Origin: Carallia brachiata
Lineage: Eukaryota > Streptophyta > Magnoliopsida > Malpighiales > Rhizophoraceae
Assembly: GCA_021464245.1 (NCBI GenBank)
Contig: JADCRB010000016.1
Coordinates: 12,536,505 to 12,600,504 of the forward strand
Direction of reading: 5' to 3'
Length of the DNA stretch: 64,000 nt
A program made the translations under genes and the position numbers. Below are positions 49,627-61,111 of the stretch, piece by piece. Position 1 is the stretch's first letter. Every line of letters starts with the position of its first letter. Below the pieces are notes generated by a model. It made no database searches and was not told the DNA's origin. It worked only from the letters and a program-made list of their open reading frames with translations.

Positions 49627-52600
49627 ATGTCTGGTCTGCATCGATCCCCCAGCGCTCCGCTGAAGAACGGCGGCCTCCCTCCTCAAGAACTTCTTGACGA
49701 TTTGTGCAGGTTTGCCTATGAACTGTCCTTGGCAGCGATCTCCTTTTTTTTAACTTTTTTTATTTTTCTGTGGTTGATCATCAGAGTCGTTGACCGGAAG
49801 TCGAACTATTTTCCTTTGAATGACTGTTCTGAATTTACCTTTTCATTTGTAGAGTTTCATAGGGCTTTGTGGAATTTTCCCCTTTTTTTTGTTGGTTTCC
49901 TTGCTGTATGCCTTTCTGTAATCTTGCTTATGAAGTCTGATTATCAACGTCGGGTTGCAGTCGGTTTGTTTTGAATGTTCCGAAAGAGGATCAACAGTCG
50001 TTTGAGAGAATTCTGTTCCTTGTGGAGTATGCGCACTGGTTCTATGAGGACAATTCGGTGGAAAATAATCCGTCATTGAAGTCATTCACCTTGAAGGAAT
50101 TCACTTCCTTACGTATCCTTTGTATTTTTTTTGTTATTTTGCTTATTTGCTGTTCATTTCTACTGCCTTCATGCTTGTTGAATGCTTAACATACTGCAGT
50201 ATTCAACAGTTGTGATGTCCTGCGACCCTACGTTGCTCACATAGATGACATTTTTAAGGACTTCACTTCTTACAAGGTTCGAGTTCCTGTGACTGGGGCA
50301 ATAATTTTGGATGAAACCTTTGAAAGGGTGAGGCGGCCTCTCACAAACATAATGTCTTCTACATGATATTTGATTTGCAAGAATTGTGTGGGCAAAGAAT
50401 CTGTTTTTTGCTGTAATTCCATGGCAAAAACTTGGTCCAAATCTAAATGGGGTTGGGTATGGGCTTTTGCTTGCTGTGCTGTGGCTTTTTTGTGTTCTTT
50501 TAAGGAACAAGATTCAAGTTTTTAGTGCTTGCTATAGTACTCTGATGCTGACATGAATGACTGTGATGTCATTTATTCATTTGCCATCTTTCTGACATTG
50601 GTAATTGCTGTTGACAGTGCTTGCTAGTGAAAGGATGGAAAGGCACTAGCTGGAGTTTTCCGCGTGGGAAAAAAAATAAAGATGAGGAAGACCATGCATG
50701 TGCTATCAGAGAAGTAAGCTGACTCTTTTGTAGTGCTGCATTACGTGATTGTTAACAATTCTCTTGGTATTTTAGAATGGGTTTGAGATGCCAAATTCTG
50801 GTCCTTGGGTTTTGTATTTCTCTCTGGTTTGTGAGACACCTTAAGAACGAAGAAATTGGTGTTATACCTTAACTATGGAGTTCTTTATCCAGTTGTTTTT
50901 TATTAAGCCAACTATGTTTGTTTGAATGCATCTGACCAGACTCTTTATTGGAATTCTAATAAGTGATTGTGCATAATAGTTTGGGGCAGCCTTCATTTCA
51001 TTATGGTGCATGTGTAAGACATCTTAGAGGGTCAACTTTTTAAGGAATACGGACCAACTTCTTGCATAGAGATGGCTGGAAACCTGGAGAAATAGATAAA
51101 ATAGGAGGATGTTTTCTCCTCCCAATTCTAGTCAATCCAATATTTGTAATTATTAACCCACTCATTTTTTGTGTGGAGTGTAGGTCCTGGAGGAAACAGG
51201 CTTTGATGTTTCAAAGCTTCTTAACAAAGAGGAATATATTGAAGAGATTTTTGGACAACAGAGGGTCCGCCTCTACATAATTGCTGGTGTTAGAGATGAT
51301 ACTGCCTTTGCGCCACTTACGAAGAAGGAGATCAGTGTATGTGACTGCAAGTTGCATAAATTCAGTTGGTCTATTAGCTCTGACTTATGAACTTCTTGCC
51401 GTAAAGATGTGAAGTTTTCTGCATGTCAACTAAAGGTTGCATAGCTATCTTGTTTGTATTGAAAAACTAGTAAAATAAGGAGATGCTCACCATCATATGG
51501 TCCATGAATTGCAATCATAAATTAGCTCAAGAATCCTAGTTGGACTTGCTGGTTTCTTTTCAGCTACCTCTTTTTGTTTGTATTCTCCCATCCCCGGCTT
51601 GTAACTTTTACTAGACCACTTGAATTATCATGTCTTGCCTTCATCACAAAGTGAAGATTGCCCTGAGTTTTTAACTGAGGCTGTCTTCATGGTAATGACA
51701 TAATGAGTGTCAAATTCTGATTACTAGTAGAATTTGATGACATTGAGTACACATGTTCTCTATCTGCTTGCAGGAAATTGCATGGCACCGACTTGATGAA
51801 CTTCAGCCAGCAAATGATGATGTAATTTCTCGTGGGGTCACTGGCCTCAAGCTTTACATGGTCGCCCCTTTTTTGTCGTGAGTACTTCCAGAGGTTGTGC
51901 TGATAACCTTTTAATGCTGTTAAGAGTACCTTTTATTTAATTAACTGAAATGTCTATGTGCAGGTCATTAAAATCATGGATTTCAGCACATCAGCCTCCT
52001 GTAGCTCCAAGACCTGATATGCCTCTCAGAGGTTTTGCTTCATTTTCCTGAGTTATTTGTTAATGACTCTTAGTGTTTAAGCTCATATTATGAAATTTAA
52101 AGGTGGAAAAATGAACAATTAGAAAAATTTTTAAAAGTGGGGTCTAAAGGGAAAGTAACAAGAAGAATTGCTCCTCGGTGATAACCATGCAATGATAGCA
52201 TCTCAAAATTCGTTTTGTTATTGTTCTGCAGAAGTTTGTTCTTTGCGCTAGAAGATTTGGTGCTGGAGATTGATTGTAGGGTGCTTTTTGAAGAGTCATT
52301 TCCAACTATTTTACAATGCATTTAGGATTTGACAAGAAATTTTCCTGAAAATTGGTGCCTTTTTTCCTTTTAAGTGACAAGTCTGGAATTTAACAATAGG
52401 TTCTAGTTCATGTTGGGCACCAAATTCAGAGGCAGTGCTAGAGCATTGTGTTTGGAAAAAAGGAACATGATTTCTGAATAGGGACGAGATTTATATCGAA
52501 TGATTTCTCCATTTTCATTTGATGGAAAATTAGCCAATGTGCTGTTATTTTTCTTTGCTCCTTTGTCTGACAAGTACGATTTCATTTGTGTCAAGGTATG

Positions 52601-52777
52601 TGCATTTGGAAAGCAAAGAACACATCTATAGGGAGCAGTGCCATAACAACAGAGAGCCAATCAACCAAAACTGTTACGGATTCTCATCTTACAGACACAG
52701 GCCCCGGCAAGAGCTTCAGAAATTTTAGATTTGATGGCTGCAATTTTGCAAGCAATGGAGGCAGGGTTTCTGCTTAG
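49627..52777 (+). CDS. DCP2: mRNA-decapping enzyme subunit DCP2
   Basis: Nudix hydrolase that removes the m7G cap from mRNA in cytoplasmic P-bodies with DCP1. Exons are 49627-49709, 49961-50112, 50200-50327, 50618-50713, 51184-51336, 51774-51877, 51964-52031 and 52596-52777, giving 321 residues. The N-terminal regulatory domain ([38 protein letters not shown]) precedes a perfect Nudix box at about 138-160 (G-x5-E-x7-REVLEETGF) that spans the exon 4/5 junction. Box B-like sequence follows ([13 protein letters not shown]), then a short disordered tail. The last codons look doubly shifted: an apparent extra G at 52736-52737 and a missing T at 52767-52769 replace an [13 protein letters not shown] frame with a Gly/Asn-rich one while keeping the stop. 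Plant DCP2 proteins are usually somewhat longer. Enzyme identity is secure. Confidence 0.94.
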
Positions 52778-53348
52778 CTTCAAATTTCAAAACTCCTTGT
52801 AAATGCTCTAAGCTTAGATTGCTAGTTTATTACTGCCTCTTATTGGCAAAGATGAAAGATCTTTAAGTCAGCTTATTGCCAACATGTTAGCTTTACCCAT
52901 GTATATCTTTCGTGTCAGAATTTAGGGTTTGTGTTTATGTATTCTTTAGCAGGGGAGCCCTTAGTGATTTGGGGTGCAATTGCTTTCTGCAGTCTGCAAG
53001 CTCTGGGGTGAAAATCTAATGCATGAAAGCCAAATGATCCTTATTTTTAATTCACTTAATAATCTCCACTTGTGATTGTTTGACAACTGGTTTCAAAGAG
53101 TCGGTACAAATTTTGTTTCAATAGTCGATTGGTTCCAATTAACTATATACCCAATGGAAATGTCTTGAATCTAGGATGCCCCAACTGTCCAAACACTGTA
53201 GAAAATTTGAAGAATTATGCATTATAACAGCTTGTTTTACGTTCCAACATAGGTATCTCTGTGATTAAAAAGAACTGTGAGTGAATAGAAAGAACACTGT
53301 TTATGTGTCCAGGGTTCCTTAATCCTAAAGAAAATGGCCTTTAATACT
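52778..53348. other. DCP2 3' UTR and intergenic DNA
   Basis: T-rich sequence after the stop, consistent with a 3' UTR. No further gene. Confidence 0.45.
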
Positions 53349-53808
53349 GTGTGTTTGGATAAAATTTTTAGAGGAGAGGAAAGTGGATGAGAGGTTCATT
53401 AGAGTAGAGAGACGTTTTCTATCGTTTCTTGTGTTTGAAAAAAGGTAATGAGATGGAGGAAAATTATAAATCTTTTTGTTTAGGAAATGGTGGAAAAGTG
53501 GAAAAGAGATATAAAATGTATTAGAATAACAATTTTATCCTTCATAATAAATTTTATTTAAATATTTTGTTTAGGTAAAATTGTAATTTTAAATTATGTA
53601 ATGGGTAATTGAGTTATTTAATAAATTTAGAAGAGGAATTAACAACTTTTCTTTCATTTTTTAGAGAATTAATTTAAGTAGGGGAAAGAGAATTAGGGGA
53701 ATCAGAAATTTTTCTATCATTTTTCAAACATTTTTTAAATATAATAATTTACTTTAATCATCTCACTTTTTTCTCCCCCTTTCTTTTTTCCTCCTCTTAA
53801 ACACAATG
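53349..53808. mobile_element. MITE with GTGTTTGG ends (family member 2)
   Basis: The left end reads GTGTGTTTGGATAAAA. The right end, reverse-complemented, reads TACATTGTGTTTAAGAGGAG. Purine-rich left and pyrimidine-rich right halves can pair. Non-coding. No clear target duplication. Confidence 0.45.
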
Positions 53809-54309
53809 TAAGAGAGGGTCCACAATTTTTATAGATTGGCCTGAAACGCCAAAATAATGTCGGGGTATGTAAAAAGGTCTCGCTCGGTTACAGCCTCAAG
53901 CCCCGAAGCCCAGCACTTGTGATCGTGTATAAGTGTTTGATTGCTCATTTAACTACAATTTGTATGTTTTGTTGCAGACTCCTAACGGACATCGGCGTAT
54001 GGATAATTTAAAGCTGGAACATTTAAAACTTGGGACCAACTTGAAAGCTTTGTATTTATGTTAGGCCGACTCTAACGGCTCCTTTTGAATTTCAAAGTGG
54101 TCCTTGCGATTTGGGAACTTGGTCCTACTGTAGGACCCAACTAGAAAATGAGCATCTTCATGAAGACCTCCTGTACTGGCTGTGGGATCAAATGGATTAT
54201 GTGCAGATGTTGAAAAATTGCCCACTTGGCTTTGCATGTCTGTTCTTCAGTACAGATTTCTGAATGGGAATCCAACAAAAATAAGATTCCCATCCATCAA
54301 CGCTTCTTG
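53809..54309. other. Intergenic DNA with an isolated splice-acceptor-like site
   Basis: A polypyrimidine tract and TTGCAG end near 53977, followed by sequence without a long open frame. It could be a 3' UTR exon of an alternative transcript; nothing else supports that. Confidence 0.25.
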
Positions 54310-54574
54310 TAGCATTTGAATTTTCTTTGGTAGCATACGGAAGAAATTAATGGTTGTGCAAAATGACCTTGCAAAGAGGGATTTATTACACTCCAAAGGA
54401 AATTTTTTGGCAATCATCCATCACCTGTTTATTCAAAAAGTCTCAAGCAATGGGTCCATATTTAAGACGATTGATACAAAATCGTAATATAATTTGTATC
54501 CCCTATTCCAGTCATGGAATAGATGGAATAGATGAGATAAATCAAAAAATGTCGTTTGAAATGGTTGGTTTTGT

Positions 54575-54817
54575 GATATCACCAATCGTTGTAATCTAGT
54601 TGTAAGTATCGAATATTATCAAGTTAAAGGTTTTGAATTCAAAAGCTGTCAGAGCGCTTAGTGAGGTTAAACATACTCATCTCCTTTATAACGCTGAGTT
54701 ATACTGTAATCATTCAGATAGTTCAGAAGTTACCCTGAAAGTAGGGATAATACTTCCTAACAGGATTGTAAGATACCACCTCTATCTTCCTATTTCGATC
54801 ACAAAAAAAAAAAAAAA
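54575..54817 (+). mobile_element. Probable SINE inside duplication copy A
   Basis: About 240 bp ending in poly-A, flanked by TGGTTTTGT at 54566-54574 and 54818-54826. A B-box-like GGTTTTGAATTC lies near its start. The corresponding place in copy B lacks it. Confidence 0.5.
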
Positions 54818-54844
54818 TGGTTTTGTTGACTCTTTACTTCTTAT

Positions 54845-55288
54845 TAAGGTTGTCAGAACCGGACCGGTCATCGAACCGGAAACATTAGTGGGTCAAGATT
54901 CAACCGGTTCCACCTGTCGAACCGATATTTGAACCGATATTTATTAATATATATATTTATAAAAATAATTTAAAAAAATAATACTTATACATGATTATTA
55001 AATATTATTTTTTTTATTTTTAAGGATTAAATTGAAAGTTTCGATAAATTTAGGACTAAATTGAAAATTTTAATTAAATTTAAAACTCAAATTATAATTT
55101 AAATAAATATTGGAATCAAATTATAATTTATAAAACTTTTATACTGGTTTGAACCTGTTGAACCGAGTCCAGTTTTTCACCGGTTTTGACCGGTCCGAAT
55201 TAAGGGACAACAGTAGCAATGAACCGGCCCGGACCTTTGGCCGGTCACCGGTTGGACTGGCCGGTCCGAACTAGTTTTAACAACATTG
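54845..55288. mobile_element. hAT-type MITE with an 8-bp target duplication
   Basis: Flanked by CTTCTTAT at 54837-54844 and 55289-55296. The left end TAAGGTTGTCAGAACCGG and the reverse-complemented right end CAATGTTGTTAAAAC are imperfect inverted repeats; AACCGG/CCGGTC motifs recur near both ends. Copy B of the local duplication lacks the element and keeps a similar TTCTTATCAATG junction, acting as an empty site. Confidence 0.75.
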
Positions 55289-55302
55289 CTTCTTATCAAT
55301 GA

Positions 55303-56200
55303 TTGCTAACAAAAAAAAAACCAAAAAAACAAAGGACTTTCAATATTTTTTGTCATCAAAAAGTAAAAAGAGTCCATTAGATTAAAAATAATCTCCTGTA
55401 CAAATAGGGTCAGCCAATCCTAAGCTAAAGTCCACATCAGTAAAATAAAAAACAAACGCAAGAGGCCACCGATTTATACAAGTAGAGCCCATCACAAACC
55501 AAGATCCAAATCCTACAGCTAGCCAGGTAGGCAATGAAAGAAAACAAGTCCGAGCTCAAAGCTCGGGAAAGATGAAGCCTACTAGATTAGGGGAAACGAG
55601 CCCAAAGCCCAACTGAACAAGAACCCAGCATTTGAAGACACTGGGTTTCCCATAGGGCAAAGCACGGTGAACCACAGGCAATTAGGGCAGATGGCGAAGC
55701 CCAAAGCCCAGACAGCGGCAAAACCACAACAAAGCTAGAAGCATGCTAGAAGTCGCCAAAGCACAACACAAAAGCACTCGAGGAAACCCACGCTGCAACA
55801 AACACATGGACCAGGGAGTGGAGGCCGACCAAAAGCCAGCGACCATGACCAGAGAAGGGAGCAAGCATAGAACCAGATTGTGCAAGGCCATCCTCAAAAC
55901 AAAAGAAACTCTCCCATACCCCCACCCAACAAATCGAAGGAAGGAGGTGGGGGAGACGAGCAAACCACCACCTAGCCGGAACCATGAAACTGAAACAAAG
56001 CAAGCACAACTGAAAAGCACTCATGAGCACCGCAACAGGGACGAAACCAAGCACCAAACCCACAAAGGGGTACCAAGCTCCACTAAAAAAGCACGAAACA
56101 CCGACCAAATTGCCGGCGAGAAAAAAGAAGAGCCGAAATCGAAACCGACACCAATAACGTGCTCTCTATGCATGATGACCGCTTGCTGCACAAAACGTAT
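55303..56200 (-). mobile_element. GC-rich insertion of about 0.9 kb, possibly a 5'-truncated LINE tail
   Basis: Much richer in GC than its surroundings and absent from copy B, where TCAATGATG and TTGCATTTTAC-type flanks are nearly adjacent. On the minus strand it ends in an AATCTAATGGACTC...TTTTTGATGACAAAAAA-type tail resembling plant LINE 3' ends. Long open frames on both strands (55682-56234) are shadows of base composition; none matches a protein I know. Identity is uncertain. Confidence 0.4.
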
Positions 56201-56281
56201 TGAATGCTTCTTTTCAAATTTGCATTTTACATAAAAAGTAAAATGAATTAGAATCAATAGTATTTTATAAGATCCAATAAT

Positions 56282-56779
56282 GGTATCTATTTATTGAGTG
56301 CTAAATTTTTAAATTTTTTTTATTTAAATCTTAAATTTTTTTAAAATTTTATTTCAGTTCTAAATTTTTTGATTTTACTCCAAATCAGTCCTTCCATTAG
56401 TTAAACCGTTAAAAATTACTGTTGACTAATAAAAAAAAATTTTAAAAAATAAAATATATTATTTAAATATTTTTTTATTACATGTTTGTATTTTATATTT
56501 TTAAATAGTAATATGTAAGTTGAGATTATGAGTTTTTTATTTTTTTATATTTTTTTAAGATTATACAACGTATTTCTGTTTACTGGTGAATTGAAATAGT
56601 ATATTTTACCTTTTTAAAATAATTTTCGTTAGTCAATGTTAATTTTTAACGATTTGACTAACGGAATGACTAATTTGTAGTAAAATAAAAAAATTTAGAA
56701 CTGAAATAAAATCTCAAAAATATTTAGAATTTAAATTAAAAAAAAATTAAAAATTAAAAATTAAATAAATGTATATCTC
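56282..56779. mobile_element. Foldback MITE, Mutator-like, with a perfect 11-bp target duplication
   Basis: Flanked by GATCCAATAAT at 56271-56281 and 56780-56790. The two arms, about 135 bp each, pair along nearly their whole length; examples are TTTTATTTCAGTTCTAAATT in the left arm and its complement in the right, and AACCGTTAAAAATTA against TAATTTTTAACGATTT. Direct repeats of 8-11 bp fit Mutator-like elements. Non-coding, 498 bp. Missing from copy B. Confidence 0.85.
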
Positions 56780-57203
56780 GATCCAATAATATAGTAGATT
56801 AATGCATTTTTGTTTTCGATCAATATAAATTAATAATATTTGTAACAATTTTACGTCAAATCTTTGAACATGCGTAGGGTCGGATAGAACAACTTTATAA
56901 TTTTTGAGAGAATTAGTGGATGGCGGTGCTAATGTGGTGAGAGTGAGAAATGCAAACGGATCTCTTTCGATTTGATTTGTCTCGAAACTATGTGAGATTG
57001 CACGCTCCCTTTATTCATTATTTCTGCGTAAAGTTTCGGCTGTGATTGGTGAAGCGTCTAGAGTAAGACAGTGGCAAAATCATGATATAGCCAATACTGG
57101 GACATCTTGTCAAGCCTCACTACTTACGTAGCATAAACACAATTGGTGGGGTAGGCTTTGCAGGCTCGACCAATCCACATTTTTCTTGAGATATATAATT
57201 TTT

Positions 57204-57657
57204 TGAACTTAAATTTTTACAATTTTTTTTTATAAAAATCTTAAATATTAATATTTTATTTGAGTATTAAATTGTTAAATTCACAAAATCAGTCATTTTA
57301 TTTATGAAAAGTAATCAATTCATTAATAAATGAGTTCAAATTAATGAAAATTATTAAAAAAATATCAAATAAATAAATTAAATATTTTTTTCATCAACAA
57401 ATATGTTCATATAATATTTTTTAATTAATAAATACTCGAATTAAACATGTAAAGTGCATACTTTTTGATAAAAAAAATTTTTAATTAGTGTATTTAACTT
57501 TTTTTAAAATAATTTTTATAAGGTCAAAATCATTTTTTTAATTAATTGATCACTTTTCGTTAATAGATAAACTAATTTAATAAAAAATTAAAAAATTTAA
57601 AACTCAAATAAAATTTTAAAAAAATTTAAAATTCATATGAAAAAAACTCTAAAAATT
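57204..57657. mobile_element. Foldback MITE, second member of the same family
   Basis: Arms of about 130 bp pair, and the sequence resembles 56282-56779 (for example TTTTATTTGAGTTTTAAATT on the reverse-complemented right arm). A 9-bp duplication with one mismatch, TATAATTTT (57195-57203) and TATAACTTT (57658-57666), flanks it. Confidence 0.65.
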
Positions 57658-57834
57658 TATAACTTTAAAATTGTATATGTTCTGAGTTCTATCCCAATAT
57701 CATGCGTTTGTTTGCACTTCATAGCTTTTGCTTCCTTGCTTCGCATTTTCCTAGTGTTTTCCAAGAAAGCAATGGATTATTTATCTCTGGATGCAATTTG
57801 CGCGGCGCACTCAAGTGAGAAATTTAGGTTGATA

Positions 57835-58147
57835 CCACCAAATTCAGTGGTTTAGTGGTAATTCGGTGTCTCTCTTCCCTTCACAATCTAAGTTCGAGTC
57901 CCTACAGATGTGTTAGTCCTAATTTCTTGGGATTTATGAGTAAAGTGTTTAGTTAGATTCTTAATTTATTAACATCACGATCGAATGTGGGGAAGACTCT
58001 TTCGAGTTCATCAATATCTCGGTAGTGGGTTTACTCCTATGAAGGTAGTTAAGAGAGGTATTCAAACTGAGATTACTCTGATCTCAGTCTATAGATATAA
58101 TGACCGACACACTAGTGATGTATCTTCTTTTTGTGTTAAAAAAAAAA
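57835..58147 (+). mobile_element. tRNA-derived SINE, 313 bp
   Basis: Flanked by a 17-bp duplication with one mismatch, AGAAATTTAGGTTGATA (57818-57834) and AGAAATTCAGGTTGATA (58148-58164). The A box TGGTTTAGTGG (57848-57858) and B box GTTCGAGTCCC (57892-57902) are near consensus at tRNA-like spacing. It ends in poly-A. A different family from the SINEs at 7151, 8624 and 26630. Confidence 0.82.
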
Positions 58148-58568
58148 AGAAATTCAGGTTGATAACAAATAATATTAAATTATTGTATGAACTAAATTTT
58201 TTATGACTGCATGCTAAACCAGACCAGGCTTATGGTATCACTTTCATCGCAACACTAAAAATATGCATTCATGTGTCTTTCTAATTATTACACAAATCAA
58301 TTCAGTGCATAATGTTTATTGGATTTAGAATATAATTGGATTTGATATTTATTGAATGAGAGACAAAGCGCATGCCAACGTGTGCCACTGTCTACGCATT
58401 GTATCTCATTGTCATTGGCGCTTTGTCTAACCCAATTTGCCTCAGTTTAAAAGTTGGTTCGAGCCATCTATCCAAAGTTGGAAAATGCAGGCAATGTACA
58501 TAGACCCATGTCCAAACTATGGTTCCTGGTTTCTGTGAACACACACGCTCGCACCTACATTCTTCTAT

Positions 58569-59755
58569 TAGCATTTGAATTTTCTTTCGTAGCATAGGGA
58601 AGAAATTAATGATTGTGCAAAATGACCCAGCGAATAAGGATTTACTACGCTCGAAAGGAAATTGTTTGCAATCATCCATTACTTGTTTATTCAAAAAGTG
58701 TGCATATTTGAGACAAGTCAATCAAAATCGTGATGTATCGCGTACCGCCAAATTCCGATCATGGAAAAGATGAAATAAAAAAAAAAAATGTTAGTCAAGG
58801 TGATTCATACGATTGACTTCTTTTTTTTATATATAAAAAAAATCTATCATTGATATAATGGTCATCAGATCTGTGAGTTAAAATCGGAGTAACTCCAGTT
58901 TATTTGAATTTCGTTCAATTATCCCCAAAAGACAGACCCACTACCTGAGTACTGTTAGACCCAACTAACTTTCTCTACATCTGATTACAATGTTAACAAA
59001 TTTTGAACTGACAGTCACGTTTCTGCATAATACTAAGTAATTGGGGTGGACGAAATTCAACTCTGAAACTCAAATCTAAATCATAATAACAGAAAATATA
59101 CTAAATAACTATTAAACTATCGTCTCAAATAATGATTGACTTCTTAGTTCTTATCAATGATGATTTCAATGTCGCATTTTACATAGGAAAAAAAAGTGAA
59201 CTAGAATTAGTAGTTTCTTTTATATGAGATCTTATAGTACGGTTAATTAATGAATTTTTGGTTTTAATCAATATAAATTAATAATTAATTATTTTACACC
59301 TAATATGTAATATGCATATTGGATTGCAACCGCTTATATTTTATTTAGTTAGTGGATGGCGTGCTCATGTGGTAAAAGTGAAAACGAAAATACTATACAT
59401 TAATATTTAAGTAATAATAAAATAATATAAATAATTAATATTTAAAAATATATATAAATTATTAAATATTATTTAATAAATTATATAATTATTTTATTAT
59501 TATTTATAACTACATTGCACAGTATTGTTCTCAGTGAGAAATGCAAACGGATCTCTTTCGATTTGATTTGCATCGAACGTCTGTGGGATTCCATGTCCCA
59601 TTATTCCCATTATTCTCTCTGTAAAACTTTCGGTCGTGATTGTGAAGCGTCAAGACAGTGGCAAAATCATGATAGAGCCAGCACTGGGAGGAGAAACCTT
59701 GTCAAGCCTCACTACCTACGTGGCACAATCCAATTGGTGGGGTAGGCTCTCTCTT
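58569..59755 (+). repeat. Local duplication, copy B
   Basis: Collinear with copy A: block 1 at 58569-58788, block 2 at about 59149-59310, block 3 at 59352-59755. It lacks the insertions found in copy A, but has its own AT-rich palindromic insertion of about 130 bp inside block 3 (about 59385-59515). Confidence 0.8.
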
Positions 59756-61055
59756 GGTCGGTTTGTGGTCAAAATTTTCCACCGTGATTGAGTTTGGCAC
59801 ATATACTGAAGATTTCTCGCAGTCACGCTCATTTAAAAATATATTTTCCAAAAAAATAATAAATTTATTTTCTTAAAATATGATTAGACGCACTATAAAA
59901 GTAATTATATGTGGCTCAAAAAAATAAATAAATAAAAATAATTATATGTATAACAAATACGATAATACATAGAACTAATTATTAAAAAGTGAAATCTAAT
60001 CTCGTTACATATTATATGTATCTTTCTATCGCACATTACAGTATCTTTATTGCCAATCAAATATTTTTTAACAAAAATTTTAACAAAAAAAAAGTTATGT
60101 TTTTCTCACTACATTTTCTTACCGACACATACTAGAAGACCATTTTGGGGGAGCAGCAAACATGGCCATCAGAATGCCAACTCTTCTAATAAATAATAAT
60201 AATAATAATAAATATTCCGAATTTTGTAATTTATGTATTGAATTTATTTTTCCCTGCACTAAATCTTTTGTCTTTAGAGACAACAAAGAACGAACAATAA
60301 CCTAGATGGCTGCTAATCAAAATGTTTTTGGAAAATTTATGCTGAATTTTGTACGTTATAACTATTAGATTTTTTTGTTCTTGTATTTAATTTTCTTTCT
60401 ATGCATTGAAATTTTCCTCTTACACGGAATAGTATTTTACTTTTGGTTACCACGTTTGTTTTACATATAAAAAACTGAAATGTCCTTATGTTATAATCCT
60501 TAAAATCATTCTAATGGTCCTAAACTGGTTTTGCAATACACCTTTTATCGTTTTAATCCAGGCATATATATTTTTCAAACCATATGTCTGCATTTTATGC
60601 GCATTGACTGGCACTCAAGGGCTCATATCACCCACTCCCGAATGTTTTTTTTAATTATTATTATTAAAAGACTCATTAGACCTTAAGGTATAAAATTAAA
60701 GTAATTCTCTCTTTTTTACAAAATCTCTAACCTTGAGATATACAACGAAGTAACTCCTCTTCTTATAAATTTCACACTATTTTTTAATAATTATTTTTTT
60801 TATTTTTTTAAATTTAATTACTTAATAATTTATATAATTTTGATTTACTTTAATTCTACGTAACCTATGTTGAACATAGATTCCCCTTTTTCTATTTCGA
60901 ATTTATTGAAACTCTCGATGGAATATTATTGTACAAACTGGAATCTAGATGTCGTGTTGTAAATGTCTTAAGCTTGAAATAGAAGTTGAAAGAGGAGAAT
61001 ATGCACATACCCAACCACATTTTTGTTTGAGCATTTGTACGAAAAAAGGGTGGTT
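59756..61055. other. AT-rich intergenic DNA
   Basis: Contains an (AAT)n microsatellite at 60188-60212. Nothing else is recognised. Confidence 0.4.
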
Positions 61056-61111
61056 GATTCGGTCCGTGATACATGGTAGGCTCGATTCGGTCCGTGATAC
61101 ATGGTAGGCTC
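61056..61111. repeat. Perfect 28-bp tandem duplication
   Basis: 61056-61083 and 61084-61111 are identical, starting GATTCGGTCCGTGATACATG. Confidence 0.9.

Larger units (their letters stand above)
54310..57177 (+). repeat. Local duplication, copy A (interrupted)
   Basis: Three blocks, 54310-54551, about 55290-56300 (outer ends only) plus 56800-56860, and 56913-57177, match copy B (58569-59755) in the same order and orientation. Landmarks in both copies: TAGCATTTGAATTTTCTTT, TCAATATAAATTAATAAT, GAAATGCAAACGGATCTCTT, ACAGTGGCAAAATCATGAT. The blocks are separated in copy A by a SINE, a hAT MITE, a GC-rich insertion and a foldback MITE. Confidence 0.8.

Noticed and set aside
52032..52051. Alternative DCP2 end by retention of the last intron (a short tail ending TGA)
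   Set aside because: The spliced form with exon 8 gives a longer, family-like tail in correct phase; intron retention cannot be judged from DNA alone.
55682..56257. Long overlapping open frames on both strands in the GC-rich insertion
   Set aside because: Open frames on both strands at once reflect base composition; none has a recognisable domain or start context, and the whole block is absent from duplication copy B.
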